The notes below the pieces were generated by a model that saw only the letters and a list, made by a program, of their open reading frames with translations, ran no database searches and was not told the DNA's origin. From NCBI GenBank assembly GCA_022497155.1, contig MU385730.1, positions 650,519 to 714,518 on the forward strand: a stretch of 64,000 nt of DNA. The letters are read 5' to 3'. Position numbers and translations under genes: made by a program. This document shows positions 1 to 11,088 of this stretch, one piece after another; position 1 is the stretch's first letter; every line of letters begins with the position of its first letter. The stretch comes from Whalleya microplaca (Eukaryota > Ascomycota > Sordariomycetes > Xylariales > Xylariaceae).

Positions 1-1277
1 AGCCGCCAGCCGGCGCCTAGCGCCTCGGAGTGGTCCTTGTAGAGGCTGACGCTGCGGTCGTTGAGGACCAGCTGCCCGAGGCTGTCGGCCAGGCGCTGGT
101 AGTCGTTGGGATCGGTCGGGAACGCTGCAACGAAGACCATGGGTTTCGGCTCCTCGAAGCCGGGGTAGGGCTCGACGACGTCTTCCGAGCCTGCCGTCGT
201 GAAGGTGTCGCCGATCTTGGCATCCTGGATCTTCTTCATGCCGGGATTGAAGATGATGTAGCCGACCTGGCCGGCGCGCAGCACCGTCTGGGGCACCTGC
301 GTGGGATACCTGATGCCGACCTCGCCCGCCGTGTACCTGTTTCCCGTCGCAAAACTCACGAGGTTGTCGCCGGCTCTCACCGTGCCGTCGAAGAGCCGAA
401 CGAGGCAGATGACGCCTCGGAAGCTGTCGTACCAGGAATCCACCAAGAGCATCCTCAGCGGCTTGGACTCCTGACCCGTCGGCGCTGGGATCTTCTCCAC
501 GATCACGGGTAAGAGCTCCTTGACATTGAGACCGGTCTTGGCGCTCACACCTATGGCCGTGCTGGAATCCAGCTCGAAGGTGGTCTCGAGCTGTTCCAGG
601 ACCCTAGGCACATCGGCAGCGGTCATATCTATCTTGTTGATGACGGGTATGATGTCCAGGCCTTCCGCAAAGGCGAGATAGAAGTTGGCAACGGTCTGGG
701 CCTGGATGCCCTGACTCGCATCAACAAGCAGCAGAGCGCCTCCGCAGCTGGCGTACGACCTCGTCACCTCGGCGCGGAAGTCGACGTGGCCGGGGGTGTC
801 AACCAGATGCAGGAGGTAATCGAGGCCGTGGTGGTTGTAGATCATGGTGCATGTCTGGGCCTTGACGGTAATCCCGCGCTCGCGCTCGACCTCGAGGGTG
901 TCGAGGATCTGGCGGTTCGAGCCGGAGGAGGAGATGGTGCCGGTGAGCTCGAGAAGGCGGTCGGAGAGGGTGGATTTGCCATGATCGATGTGCGCGACGA
1001 TACAGAAGTTGCGAAAGCGCTCGATGGGGATGGCGGCTATGCGGCGCTCGAGATCACCGAGCTCTACTTTAGAGCTGTACTGCCGTCCAAAGGCAGCACA
1101 CGCGGGGTGTGCAGCTGGTATGTGTCGTGCCACTCTGGTTTGCCGCGGGAGAAGACTCGAACCACAGCGCCGCCATGCCGGGCGCAAGCCGCTGCTGCTG
1201 CTATAAGCGGTGCAGCGGGGATGCGGGCGTAGACATGTTCGCACCAGAAGAGATGTCAGATCTAAGCTGCCACCCAT
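1..1277 (-). CDS. guf1: GUF1, mitochondrial translation factor LepA/EF4 (5' part)
   Basis: Elongation factor 4 family GTPase that acts on mitochondrial ribosomes, where it is thought to back-translocate or remodel stalled ribosomes. One open frame runs from ATG 1277 off the left edge, about 425 residues of a protein usually near 650. An in-frame TAG upstream makes 1277 the first possible Met. The first ~85 residues are rich in Arg, Ser and Cys with few acidic residues, as expected for a mitochondrial presequence. The GTPase domain follows: G1 AHIDHGKST near residue 95, switch region [12 protein letters not shown]3 DTPGH, G4 NKID and G5 SAKTG, then a domain-II beta barrel ([23 protein letters not shown]). 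The QAQT region and spacing fit LepA rather than EF-Tu or EF-G. It is divergent from the MAD2 gene across 338 bp. The C-terminal part lies outside the window. Confidence 0.95.
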   Translation of the reverse strand, partial: MGGSLDLTSLLVRTCLRPHPRCTAYSSSSGLRPAWRRCGSSLLPRQTRVARHIPAAHPACAAFGRQYSSKVELGDLERRIAAIPIERFRNFCIVAHIDHGKSTLSDRLLELTGTISSSGSNRQILDTLEVERERGITVKAQTCTMIYNHHGLDYLLHLVDTPGHVDFRAEVTRSYASCGGALLLVDASQGIQAQTVANFYLAFAEGLDIIPVINKIDMTAADVPRVLEQLETTFELDSSTAIGVSAKTGLNVKELLPVIVEKIPAPTGQESKPLRMLLVDSWYDSFRGVICLVRLFDGTVRAGDNLVSFATGNRYTAGEVGIRYPTQVPQTVLRAGQVGYIIFNPGMKKIQDAKIGDTFTTAGSEDVVEPYPGFEEPKPMVFVAAFPTDPNDYQRLADSLGQLVLNDRSVSLYKDHSEALGAGWR

Positions 1278-1615
1278 CCATACGACTTGCAACTGTTTCT
1301 TCTATTGATTATGGTCATCTGCCGCTACTGCTGCTGGTGAAGCTATTCCGAGCGCGGCAAAATTGATCAACAAGAGCTAGTACAGTAGAAGCGCTCTTAT
1401 CTTATCGTCTCTATCTTATCGTCTCTATCTTATCGTCTCTATCTTATCGTCTATCTTATCGGAGAAGTACGAAATACGCCCGAGATCGTGCTTCTCCAAG
1501 GGCACCTGGGGCTATCACCCCGCCAAATCTACAACGTCCTAAGTAAACAAATCTCAAATCCCTTCTCTGCATTGTCGAAGTCAACAACGGCATCTATAAC
1601 AGGAACTTGACCGCA
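1278..1615. promoter_or_regulatory. Divergent GUF1/MAD2 intergenic region
   Basis: Shared upstream region of two divergently transcribed genes. Its main feature is the GATA-rich tandem array at 1395-1461, listed separately. The rest shows no other repeat or reading frame that I can support. Confidence 0.6.
1395..1461. repeat. Tandem array of GATA motifs
   Basis: A unit of about 14 bp (CTTATCGTCTCTAT) is repeated four to five times. It contains six TTATC words (GATAA on the other strand) and four CTATC words. Such HGATAR words are the recognition core of fungal GATA factors, so the array could be regulatory, or it could be a simple minisatellite. It lies midway between the two start codons. 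Confidence 0.75.
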
Positions 1616-2573
1616 ATGGCGCCCACAGCATCGGAGAAAGACAAGTCTAAGGTCCACAAGCTGTCACTTAAAGGCAGCGCAAAGCTTGTCGCCGAATTTG
1701 TATGTCGAATCCTCAACTCGAGCTCTATCGCACCAACAACCAAGCAAGTCAAGCTAACAAGACATTACAGTTCCAATACTCGATCCATACCATCTTGTAG
1801 GTTGTCGGCTTATTGTGGGGAGGAGTCCAAGCGAGTGCGCTAACACGAATATACGATAGGTTTCAACGAGGAGTCTACCCCGCCGAGGACTTCACAGCGT
1901 ACGTCTTTCGTTCCCTCCCTGACCCCCCTCCCCGATATCATAGACTGATACGAAGGAACAATACGACAGCGTCAAGAAATATGGCCTCAACATGCTCGTC
2001 TCGTCCGACGACCAGGTGAAGGCGTACATCAAGAAGATCATGACGCAGCTGGACCGGTGGATGCAGCACGGGCAGATCTCGAAGCTCGTCATCGTGATCA
2101 CGGACAAGGACACGGGCGAGCACGTCGAGCGGTGGCAGTTCGATGTCGAGATCTTCAACACCCGAGCGAACAAATCCTCCAAGAAACCCTCCTCCAAGTC
2201 ATCATCCGCCGCCACCACCACCACGACGGACCAAGAAAACGCTTCCCCGTCCACAGCGGCGGCGGACGGGAAGGGCGGTAGCGCCGCGAATGGGGCGCTG
2301 GTCCCGGACACGAACAAGACGGAGGCGGAGATCCAGGCGGAGATCGCGGCGCTGTTCCGGCAGATCACGGCCTCGGTCACCTTCCTGCCGCAGCTGGCCG
2401 GCGACTGCACCTTCAACGTGCTGGTGTACGCGGACGCCGACAGCGACGTGCCCGTCGAGTGGGGCGACAGCGACGCCAAGGAGATCGTCAACGGCGAGCG
2501 CGTGCAGCTGCGCGGCTTCAGCACCAGCAACCACCGCGTCGAGACGCTCGTGAGCTATCGCCTGGGGGATTGA
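1616..2573 (+). CDS. mad2: MAD2, spindle-assembly checkpoint HORMA protein
   Basis: MAD2 binds CDC20 at unattached kinetochores and restrains the anaphase-promoting complex. Four exons: 1616-1699, 1771-1796, 1860-1898 and 1970-2573, giving 250 residues. All junctions are GT...AG and the phases close. The spliced N-terminus reads through SLKGSAKLVAEFFQYSI, then LFQRGVYPAEDF and VKKYGLNML, the strongly conserved start of the HORMA fold; VERWQFDV follows. The C-terminal safety-belt region is recognisable (GERVQLRGFSTSNHRVETLVSYRL). The protein is about 45 residues longer than metazoan MAD2 because of a Ser/Thr/Lys-rich low-complexity insert around residues 110-150, where a loop is expected. The ATG at 1616 is used because the reading frame 5' of it has no other Met. 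Confidence 0.95.
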
Positions 2574-3282
2574 TCGATTGGTTGGGAGTAAGTAAGTTCC
2601 AGATAGACGTGCGTGCGTATTATACATCTTTGGATGGATGGGGGGTTTTCCAGGAGTCGATGGTATGAAGATCCCTGATCAAGTGGACGGACGGACGGAC
2701 GGACGGATTGTACGATGTCGGGGCAGGGAGACCCCGTTTGAGGACCTATCTATCTCTCACGGGCGTTTCGGCGACTTCTGCGTTTATTTGATTTACGCTC
2801 TCGGATGGAAGGTATCGAAGGGACAGATGATGCTAGTATCATGGTATATATTTACATCCCATACACATAAACTTAGCCACGATATGAGAATCGACATCTA
2901 CGACTAGTCACGGCCCGGGTTCGGATGCTCAAGTATGCCGGAAAAAGAAATGTGCATGTCTGTCTGGCAACGCAAATCTATCTATCGCAGTAGCCCCTCC
3001 CAACCCCTAAACGGCCATGTAGCTCTTGGGCGGCCCTCACTCAAGTCTAAGTAGTTATGCTTCTGCTTTTCGTTTCCCATGCGGAATTCCCATGCTTCCC
3101 CCCGAGGTCATCAATCCGTGCCTACATAGCGTCTCGATTTTCTCTCATGCCATTTCTCATACACGTACATCACTGCGCCGCACCCCCTGCTTCTCTCTCA
3201 AAACCCACAAGTTCATAAGTGAAACACCTAGTCTCCGCAAACGCTCATCTCGTCTATTCGTTCCACACACTTTTACATTGCC

Positions 3283-3321
<39 letters not shown>

Positions 3322-3351
3322 TTGGTAATGTTGTGGCGGTTTTCATGGGAA
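2574..3351. other. MAD2-UBP14 convergent intergenic region
   Basis: 3' flanks of two convergent genes. It contains a short GGAC tandem run at about 2687-2706 and the trinucleotide array at 3283-3321. No gene is supported. Confidence 0.6.
3283..3321. repeat. (ATG)13 microsatellite
   Basis: Thirteen uninterrupted ATG units. On the transcribed strand of UBP14 this is (CAT)n, lying 31 bp past its stop codon and so probably in the 3' UTR. A poly-Met frame through it is an artefact of the repeat. Confidence 0.95.
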
Positions 3352-5952
3352 TTAGACCACGCGGTTGAAGAAGTAGACATACGCCGTCTTCTTCATTTCC
3401 TCGACATCGCCTGCCTCGACAACTTTCTCGTCGTTGAAGAGGACCCATTTGGGCACCGTCGTGTCTAGTAGCTTGCGGATGAATGCCACGTAGTGTCTAC
3501 CTTGGTCAGTAAATTCGTCCTGTCTGTGCCTTCGTAGACAGTGATGTGTGCAACTTACCCGGTATGAATGCTCGTGCCCTTGTGACACACGATGCTCTGC
3601 AACTGGAACTTGGCAGGGAGAGCCGCACTGCCAGCGTCTCCCTTCTCAGTATCCGGAGCAGCCCCAGCATTGCCGCTGTCGCCGCTGTCGCCGCTGTCGC
3701 CGAAATCGCCCTGGTCGTCGGGGTGGCTGAAGAGCCACTCTACCGCGCGCTCGACATCACCGCTGGTCTCCTTCAAGGCCTTGCGGGCCTGTGGTGCGCC
3801 GAAACCCATCGCAGCCAGCATCTCGATTTTCTCGGGATCAGCCGCGGCGCTGTCTCCGGAGCCGGCGGGCGCAACCACCAAGGGTTCGTCGATGTCCGCG
3901 TCCTCCATGTGACCGAATAACCACTCCGTCGCCGCGTTGGCATCCTCGTTGCCGGTGGCGTGCAACGCCCTTTCGCAGCGGTTGCGGGAGAAGCCCATCG
4001 CCATCAATACGTCAAGCGCACCCCCGTTGGGCACGAAAGTGGGGGCCGCTGCAGCCTCCTCTTCCGGCAGCAGCTCTTCGGATTCTTGAAGGCCCGAGGA
4101 TAAATACTCATCTAATAGGAACGGCCCATCTCCTACGATGACGGGGACATCGACCTTGCGAGGGACCCAGTTCTCGATTGTCATTTTCCGTGCGTTGACG
4201 ACGAGCGTAGTCGGGAAAGTCTTGAAAAGGGACCGCTTCGTAAATCCATCCTTGCTTCCGCATGCTGCACACGTTAGCTCCACCACTTCCTGGGCGGTGA
4301 AGTTGTCGAGGCACTGCTTCAGCGTAACCGGCTTGTAACTCTCCCCTTCACCCTCGACAGGCGGCGACTTTTCTATAGGGACATCGATAAAGACGTTGTC
4401 TTGCTCGTTGGTGCTGTAGCGGACCTTCTTGCAGCTTAGACATTGCAATCGCTGCTCCATAGCAAATCTGAAGGGCTGCGTGGGGTCGGTCAGGGGAGCG
4501 GGATGCTGAGATCTCGTGACGAGTTTCAGAAGGTGCTGTAGGAGCTCGAAAGCGTCCTGTTGGCGCATGGTCGAGAACTCGGCGTGCCCGCGGCCAATCA
4601 AGTGCTTCAGCATACTAGGGGCCAGCCCTTTCTGGTGGGGAGTCTCGGGCGAGTCCTCGGATGCGACGACATCAGAGTCCGGCTTCGAGTAGCGGCCGGA
4701 CAGGAGACCGTCGCCCAGCTTGCGGAGCTGTGTCTCCAAGTCCTGCGCCGGGTCGAGGACATTGGGCAAGTCGACCTCGGGAATATTGTATCGCGCCTGG
4801 AAGGCAGGCAAGTCGAACAGACACTGCAAGATACTGGCTAGGTAGCAGCTGTTTCCGAGGTTCTTCAGCCCCGTCAGGCCGGGCCCGAAAAGAGGCTTGA
4901 GTTCCTTTCCGTCTTCGGTAGTCATGGAAAACTCCCACCGGAGATTCTGCTCGATTTGCATCTCGGTCAAGCTCTTCTCCGTCTTGACCTGCTCGGCAAG
5001 GATGATGCCCCAGTGTGCCAGATGCGTCGAGAGGTCGCCGTCGACCTTCTCATCGTCGCACTGGTAGCAATAGACGTCGGCCGTTCCCTCGGGGGTGATG
5101 GATCCCAGCTTGACGGCAACGGCGTGCGCCGACTCGGTAGCGTGTGCCAGCCCATGTGAGTTGCCCCCGACGCCACCAAACTGAGCACGGCCGCAGCCCA
5201 GGTTTCCGCACTCCAGACAGAGCCATAGGTTCTCCTTCAGATCGCACTTGGAACAGTGGCCTAGGTCTCCGCTCTGGATCTTCCGGCTCTCTTGCTGCTG
5301 CAACATGAGCACGTGCTCGCAGGTAGTCAGCTCCTGTTCCCAGGCCTTGACCTCTTCCTGCCGCGAAAACGTGTTGGCCTTCATGACACCGTCGACGACG
5401 GGGGCGAGCTTGGGGTTAGACTTGTCGAGATCGGCAGCGCATTCGAGGCATTTGACGGTGGTGGCCACTTCGTAGCGGTCGGCCTCGGTCTCGGCGGCGA
5501 TGGCCAGCTTGGTGATCTTAGCGGGGGGTTCGTCCTTAACCACCCGTTTCCGGGTTCGCTTGATGTTCAGGACGAGGGGATGGCTGCGGGTGACAGCGTG
5601 TAGCTGCGAGTGGGTGTTCACGCCGGTACAGCCTCCGTTGAAGCATTGTAGGCAGACGTCAAGACCAGTCGGGTCGTCCTGTTGGGGCTATGAGTAAGCA
5701 TCGCAGAGCCAAGGAGGAAAGCATCAGTAAGCGGGTTCGGACGCAGGTGAACTTACGATCGAGTCGAAACACTGGGTGCAGTCTTCACGATAGACGGACT
5801 GAGCAGGCGTGGGAGGGCTCAGCGCTGTTTGCACGACAAGTGTGAGCTTTATGAGCGAGCGGCAAACGGGCAAACGGGCAAACGGGTAGAATATAGCTTC
5901 GCCGGAGCTGTACATATGACTTACAGATCGACTCCAGGTGCGGGCAAGCCAT
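3352..5952 (-). CDS. ubp14: UBP14/USP5-type ubiquitin carboxyl-terminal hydrolase
   Basis: Cysteine protease that disassembles unanchored polyubiquitin chains and keeps the free ubiquitin pool available to the proteasome. Four exons: 5952-5925, 5824-5757, 5678-3559 and 3496-3352, giving 786 residues, normal for the family. The first two exons restore the conserved start (MACPHLESI, then REDCTQCFDSI). In order: N-terminal zinc-finger-like region, ZnF-UBP with paired Cys/His (CSKCDL, CLECGNLGCGR, SHGLAHATESAHAV, YCYQCDD) near residues 173-240, catalytic Cys box GNSCYLASILQCL with the nucleophile at Cys310, two UBA domains (about 586-625 and 649-688, each with MGF), a short GDSGDSG linker and the His box GHYVAF with His740. 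The last intron falls just before that His codon, so an unspliced reading loses the active site. It is convergent with MAD2. Confidence 0.95.
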
Positions 5953-7392
5953 TGCAGGCGAGATGGTCCTCTCAGACGAGGAGAGAGTATGGTAGTGAAG
6001 GTGTATCTGTTTATTCTTTTCTTTTCTTTTCTTTTCTTTTATTTTATTTTATTTTTTCGAATCAGGATCTCGGGAGTTGCAGTTGGGATGAGAGTGGAAG
6101 AGACGGAAGTGGGAGAGAATGTTGGTGGAGATTGGAAGTAGGCAGGCAAGGCTGCTGTATGTACGTAGAGGATCTGTAAGGTACAAGGCTTAACGTTGTG
6201 GTGGTACATACATGTACGTACCTATAGATACATCAATACCTAGGTACCAGGTAGGGAGGTAACATGGTACCTAGGTAGGTAGGCAGCCATTAGGTACGAT
6301 GTCGCTTGCAACAGCCTGGAGCCCCAAGTACATATGTACTTTAGGTATACGCAGTAGTGCGGGGCAGGGATAGCCGGGAGGGGTCGGTCTGTTCCATGTG
6401 TCAGGGGCCAGGGCTGTCAGGCTGCCCCGCGTTTTGATTAGGTACCTAGGTACGCAGAGCTGATCAGGTACTGTACCTTAGGTAATGTACCTAGCAGCGG
6501 CCCATCTAATTGAATTTCCATAGCCCCTACGGTCTCTCCAAAGTACCTAAGGATGTTTGCTTCATATTCTCGATGATATATCACTACGATAGGAGAGTTT
6601 AATACACGATTCAAAGCTCCAAGAAATGCAAAGCCCACGTGTTTCATGACTACATCGTAGTTGTTTGTAATTCTGCTGCGACTGTATTTCCTCAGTATCT
6701 TAGGTACTGAGTACGTAGAGTGCTATCGGAGCTGTGGATGTTTACCTTAGGTACATGTAGTCCATGTGTCTAGATACTGTCAGCTCGAGAATCAGGCCGC
6801 CAACCGTTTATCGACAGGTGGCAGGATGTTAACCAATGACAGCTGCCGAATCAGAAATCCGGCGAATGGCAAGTTCGGTCCGAGCTGTGCTAGGAGCCTA
6901 GGACCGCGTCTAGGCTGCGGTCGAACAGCGTAGAAGGCGGATCTGATAAAAAATCATTTGGAATTGGGGGTTAGTCCCACTGTGGGGTACAGTGTAATCA
7001 GATTATCAATGCCGGTGCTGCGCCAAAAACCCTCGATTTTAAACTGCGTACCTCCGCGGGGCTCGCAGCGGCTGCACAGTGCGGCCAGTGGACAGCATCT
7101 CCGAGGTATATGATTTCATCGGCTCTGTCATTCGCCACAGAATTTATTTAAGTGTGAAGCTACCACCGAGATCGCCGCGCCGACAAAATACCTACAAAGA
7201 CCGCACTTTCGAAACTGCGCATTTGATCTCCATCATCTCCGAACAATCACAATCCTACAACTCTCTCCCCTCTCAACAACTACATTCATCTGTCATCATC
7301 ATCACCGAGTGTACTCGACTTGACTTTCTCTCTTTTTTCCTGATTGATACCTATCTATCCATCACACATCATTCACAGCCTCTCGTATCAAG
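5953..7392. other. Divergent UBP14/ISU1 intergenic region
   Basis: 1.4 kb with no supportable gene. The part next to UBP14 holds a 46-bp tract at 6012-6057 of TTTTC then TTTTA units. The centre (about 6200-6770) is strewn with copies of a short palindromic word, TACCTAGGTA and variants. The part before ISU1 is pyrimidine-rich with CAACAA and CATC runs, as is usual for fungal 5' leaders. Confidence 0.6.
6180..6770. repeat. Dispersed TACCTAGGTA-type palindromic words
   Basis: Many copies of GGTACC, CCTAGG and TAGGTAC occur here, often overlapping (around 6216-6282, 6440-6495, 6545 and 6700-6755). The same word recurs singly in other intergenic stretches, for example near 13190 and 15793. The function is unknown; it looks like a genome-wide intergenic repeat word. 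Confidence 0.6.
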
Positions 7393-8036
7393 ATGCTGTC
7401 AAGAACACTTGCCAACACTGCCCGTCGCGCAGTCGCCTCCACGGCGCCACGCATCGCCAGCCGTCGATCTCTGAATCCGGCTGTTGCCAACGTCGCACGC
7501 CGATCGTACCACGAGAAGGTCATAGACCACTACAGCAAGCCGCGCAATGTGGGATCTATGCTGAAGACGGACGTCGACGTAGGCACCGGTCTGGTCGGTG
7601 CCCCGGCCTGTGGTGATGTCATGAAGCTGCAGATCCGCGTCGACCCGAAGGACAACACCATCGCCGACGTCAAGTTCAAGACGTTTGGCTGCGGCAGTGC
7701 GATCGCGAGTTCCAGCTACCTGACCGAGCTTGTGAGGGGCATGACGTTGGAGGAGGCTGGACGGATTAAGAACACCGAGATTGCGAAGGAGTTGTGCTTA
7801 CCACCCGTCAAGCGTAAGTTACCATTTATATCAAATGAGGCACCGCGGATTCAAAAACGGAACACTGACAGTTGATATGTATATATATAGTGCACTGCTC
7901 CATGTTGGCCGAAGACGCTATCAAGTCGGCCATCACCAACTACTACAGCAAGAATCCTCACGCCAAGTCTACAAATCTTGCCGGCACCCACATGAAGATG
8001 CCTTCTACCCCCGAGCCCATGGCGGCAGCCGCTTGA
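7393..8036 (+). CDS. isu1: ISU1/IscU iron-sulfur cluster assembly scaffold, mitochondrial
   Basis: Scaffold protein on which the Nfs1 desulfurase complex builds [2Fe-2S] clusters in the mitochondrial matrix before Hsp70-assisted transfer. Two exons, 7393-7813 and 7891-8036, with a 77-nt intron (GTAAGT...TATAG), give 188 residues. The first ~37 residues are rich in Arg, Ser and Ala, a typical presequence, and YHEKVIDHYSKPRNVG opens the mature domain. The three ligand cysteines are Cys73 (PACGD, with Asp75), Cys100 (FGCGSAIASSS) and Cys143 (LHCSM). The Hsp70-binding motif LPPVK is at 136-140, directly before the intron. Length and motifs are complete and nothing is odd. Confidence 0.97.
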
Positions 8037-8997
8037 AGAGGTGGGCTAGATTGGTTTGACTGAAGCATTCGTTTTGAGTGCAGGGTATCACATGGCGTGG
8101 GATTCAGGGGATGAAGAAGAAAAGTTGTTGGTTAGGTAGACATTGGGCCGCGAGGGCCATGACAGTGACAAACTGAACAGCCGGATACCGCGAAATACCT
8201 ACGTTGTGACGATCTCGTCTGCGGTTTGGCGTCTGCGCACCAGTACTTAACGTGCAATCGGAGTTGGGGGGGGCAACGGAATTCAGGGCGATGGTTATCA
8301 AGTTCAATCATATGTGTTGAGGCCTTCGTTCACGTGTACCATACATAGTACTGAATCATGCAATAAAAACTTGTCTCACAAATTACTCTATTTTCGCTTT
8401 GCCATGCTAGACCGCTAGATCGTCCTACTCATCCTACTCTATTCCGTATACTCGGGGGCGACGAAGCTCGTACATCTGACAGCCTTCTCTTCCGCAGAAC
8501 AAGCCTTCCGTAGAGCCTAGCAGATTTTGTCCTACCGTCCTCGCCTTGTCGCTTACATTCGAAACATCAATGCGCCGGGGAGAGGGGGTATCCTCTGGAC
8601 TGCACTGACGTGTATGTGACTCAATCGGGGAACCCCTTTTAGCGGTTGCGGTTTTTTCGAGGTCCACGTAGCCCCCCATAATAATGAGCTCGGCTGAATC
8701 GGAGCTTCGGTGATTAGAAGCTTGGCAGCTTCGTCAGCCCAGCATGTATTTTGTACACGCCCAGCCTGCCAGCCACATTCAGCCACCGTTGGTGGTGCTG
8801 TGGGTATATGCTTATCTTATCGATAGTAAACTGTAAGGGTCTTAATATTTTTTTCTGCGTTTCTCAGCGTCTGTGTACATGTAGCCCGCTGGAGAAGGCC
8901 CGCTGCTTGTTCTGACATCAATTGTTCAACATTAGCAATCTTTCCCAGTCTCTCTGTGCCGAACAAGGAAGTCAATTTCCTTCTTGTACTTGCAGTT
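8037..8997. other. ISU1-DBP3 intergenic region
   Basis: 3' flank of ISU1 and promoter of DBP3, same orientation. No repeat or coding signal stands out. Open frames on the minus strand here are short and unsupported. Confidence 0.5.
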
Positions 8998-11027
8998 ATG
9001 TCGAAACATCGTCTCGAGGACGCTGAGGTGGAGGCGGTGATTCCCCGCAAGAAGTCCAAGAAAGACAAGAAGGACAAGAAGGGGCGCAAGGACAAGCTGC
9101 GCGATGCCGACTCGGGCGTATCTACGCCGGCTGAGGTAGAGGAGGCCCCGGCGGAGCCAGAAGCCGACATCGACACCGACATTGACATCGACATCGAGGC
9201 GAGGACGAAGAAGGAAAAGAAGGACAAGAAGGACAAGAAAAAGAAGAAGAAGGACAAGAAAGAGAAGGAGGAGGAACAGAAGTCTAGCGAGGAAGTAGAC
9301 TCAGATCGCAAACTGAAGAAGGATAAGAAAGAGAAGAAGAATAAGGAAAAGAAGGAGAAAAGGGACAAGAAGAAGCGCCAGGCAGAAGAGGCAAAACCAG
9401 AGATCAATGGTTCGACTAATGGCCGCAGCAATGGCCAAACACCAAAGGCCGCCAGTGGCGCTGTTGACGCATCGGTCGCCTCAAGCACGCCGCAGCGATA
9501 CGAGCAGACAGCTGCGCTGACCGCCGTGTCCGAATCTGAGATCGCGACCTTCCTGAGCACCCACGAGATTTCCATCAGCGACCCCTTGTCCACCGATGCC
9601 CTCCGACCCATCATGCGATTCACCCACCTGCCGATGTCCGCCCTCATCTCGAAGAACCCTTTCGCCGAATTCAAAGCCCCAACGCCCATCCAATCCGCCT
9701 CCTGGCCCTTTGGCCTATCGGGTCGCGATATCGTCGGCGTGGCAGAGACCGGCTCGGGTAAGACGATCGCATTCGGCCTACCCCTCGTCACCTCCGTCCT
9801 CAACATGCCCAAGTCGAAAGGCAGCGGCAAGATCCGCGCGATCGTCGTGTCGCCCACGCGCGAGCTGGCCATGCAGACGAACGAGCAGCTGTCGAAGCTC
9901 GGCGAGCTGGTCGGCCTGAGGACGGTGTGCGTGTACGGCGGCGCGCCCAAGGACGACCAGCGAGTCCTCCTGCGGAAGGCGGACATCATCGTCGCGACGC
10001 CCGGCCGACTGAAGGACTTCCTCGACGAGGGATCCGCCAACCTCGACGCGGTCCAGTTCGCCGTCCTGGACGAGGCGGACCGCATGCTGGACAAGGGCTT
10101 CGAGGACGACATCAAGCGGATCATCGGGGCCACGCCCCGCAAGGAGGAGCGCCAGACCCTCATGTTCACGGCGACGTGGCCGCAGAGCGTGCAGGCCCTC
10201 GCGTCCACCTTCATGGTGTCGCCCGTCAAGATCCAGATCGGCGGCAACGCGAGCGGCGACCTGGAGGCGAACAAGAGGATCGAGCAGCGCGTCGAGGTCG
10301 TCGATCCCCGGGGCAAGGAGACGCGGTTGCTGCAGCTGCTCAAGGCCCAGCCGAAGAACGAGCGCGTCCTGGTCTTCTGCCTGTACAAGAAGGAGGCCAC
10401 CCGCGTGGAGGGCTTCCTGCAGCAGCGAGGCATCAAGGTCGTCGGTATCCACGGCGATCTCAGGCAGGAGCAGCGGACGCGCAGTCTGGAGGCGTTCAAG
10501 ACGGGACAGACGCCTGTCCTGGTCGCTACAGACGTCGCGGCGCGGGGTCTCGACATCCCCGAAGTCAAGCTGGTCATCAACGTTACAGTAGGTGTAGAAA
10601 TCTTGTGTATTATTTAAATCCTTCTGCTGTGCTTTCACGTAACAGGTATTTGATCCCAGGGCACGGCACATTGCTGACACAGATAATCCCAGTTCCCCCT
10701 GACCATCGAAGACTACGTCCATCGCATCGGCCGCACGGGGCGGGCGGGCAAGGTAGGCCATGCCATCACGCTGTTCACCGAACACGACAAGTCGCATTCC
10801 GGAGAGTAAGTTCGGCCGCATTAACCCTAGGCAACATGGGTTCTTCTTAATCACTGACGCATCGGAATCACAGGTTGATCAACATCCTTAAGGCGGCCGG
10901 TCAGCCGGTGCCAGACGACCTGCTCAAGTTCGGGACGACGGTCAAGAAGAAGCAGCACGGCACGTATGGCGCCTTCTTCAAGGACGTCGACATGACGAAG
11001 AAGGGCACCAAGATCACATTTGACTGA
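8998..11027 (+). CDS. dbp3: DBP3, DEAD-box RNA helicase of 60S ribosome biogenesis
   Basis: Nucleolar ATP-dependent RNA helicase for early pre-rRNA processing. Three exons, 8998-10587, 10693-10805 and 10874-11027, give 618 residues. The first ~150 residues are a Lys/Asp/Glu-rich tail full of KKDKKDKK runs, typical of DBP3 and nucleolar proteins. The helicase core follows: [10 protein letters not shown] (Q-motif region), AETGSGKT (motif I, near residue 250), PTRELA, TPGRL, DEAD near residue 358, TAT in place of SAT (motif III), then RGLDIP, and across the first intron [11 protein letters not shown] (motif VI). The second intron splits the GE|LINILK segment. The start at 8998 (MSKHRLED) is the first ATG of the frame. 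Neighbour RFT1 is convergent, 61 bp between stop codons. Confidence 0.95.
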
Positions 11028-11088
11028 ACTGAACTGAGTGATGGTATTGCATCTGCAGGAGAGCAGCTTGTTGCTAGATAGATAGACT

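Noticed and set aside
1150..1175. tRNA-like T-arm (GGTTCGAGTC) on the minus strand
   Set aside because: It lies inside the GUF1 presequence and no anticodon or D arm can be folded upstream.
3283..3468. Frame starting with thirteen Met
   Set aside because: Produced by the (ATG)13 repeat and antisense to the last UBP14 exon.
8817..10580. Long (587-codon) open frame on the minus strand over DBP3
   Set aside because: It is the antisense of the helicase exon. The Lys/Asp-rich coding repeats give Ser/Phe-rich mirror sequence with no known domain.
9778..10854. Other long frames on both strands over DBP3 (9778-10854 minus, 9927-10850 plus)
   Set aside because: Shadows in GC-rich coding sequence; the helicase motifs are in the 8998 frame.
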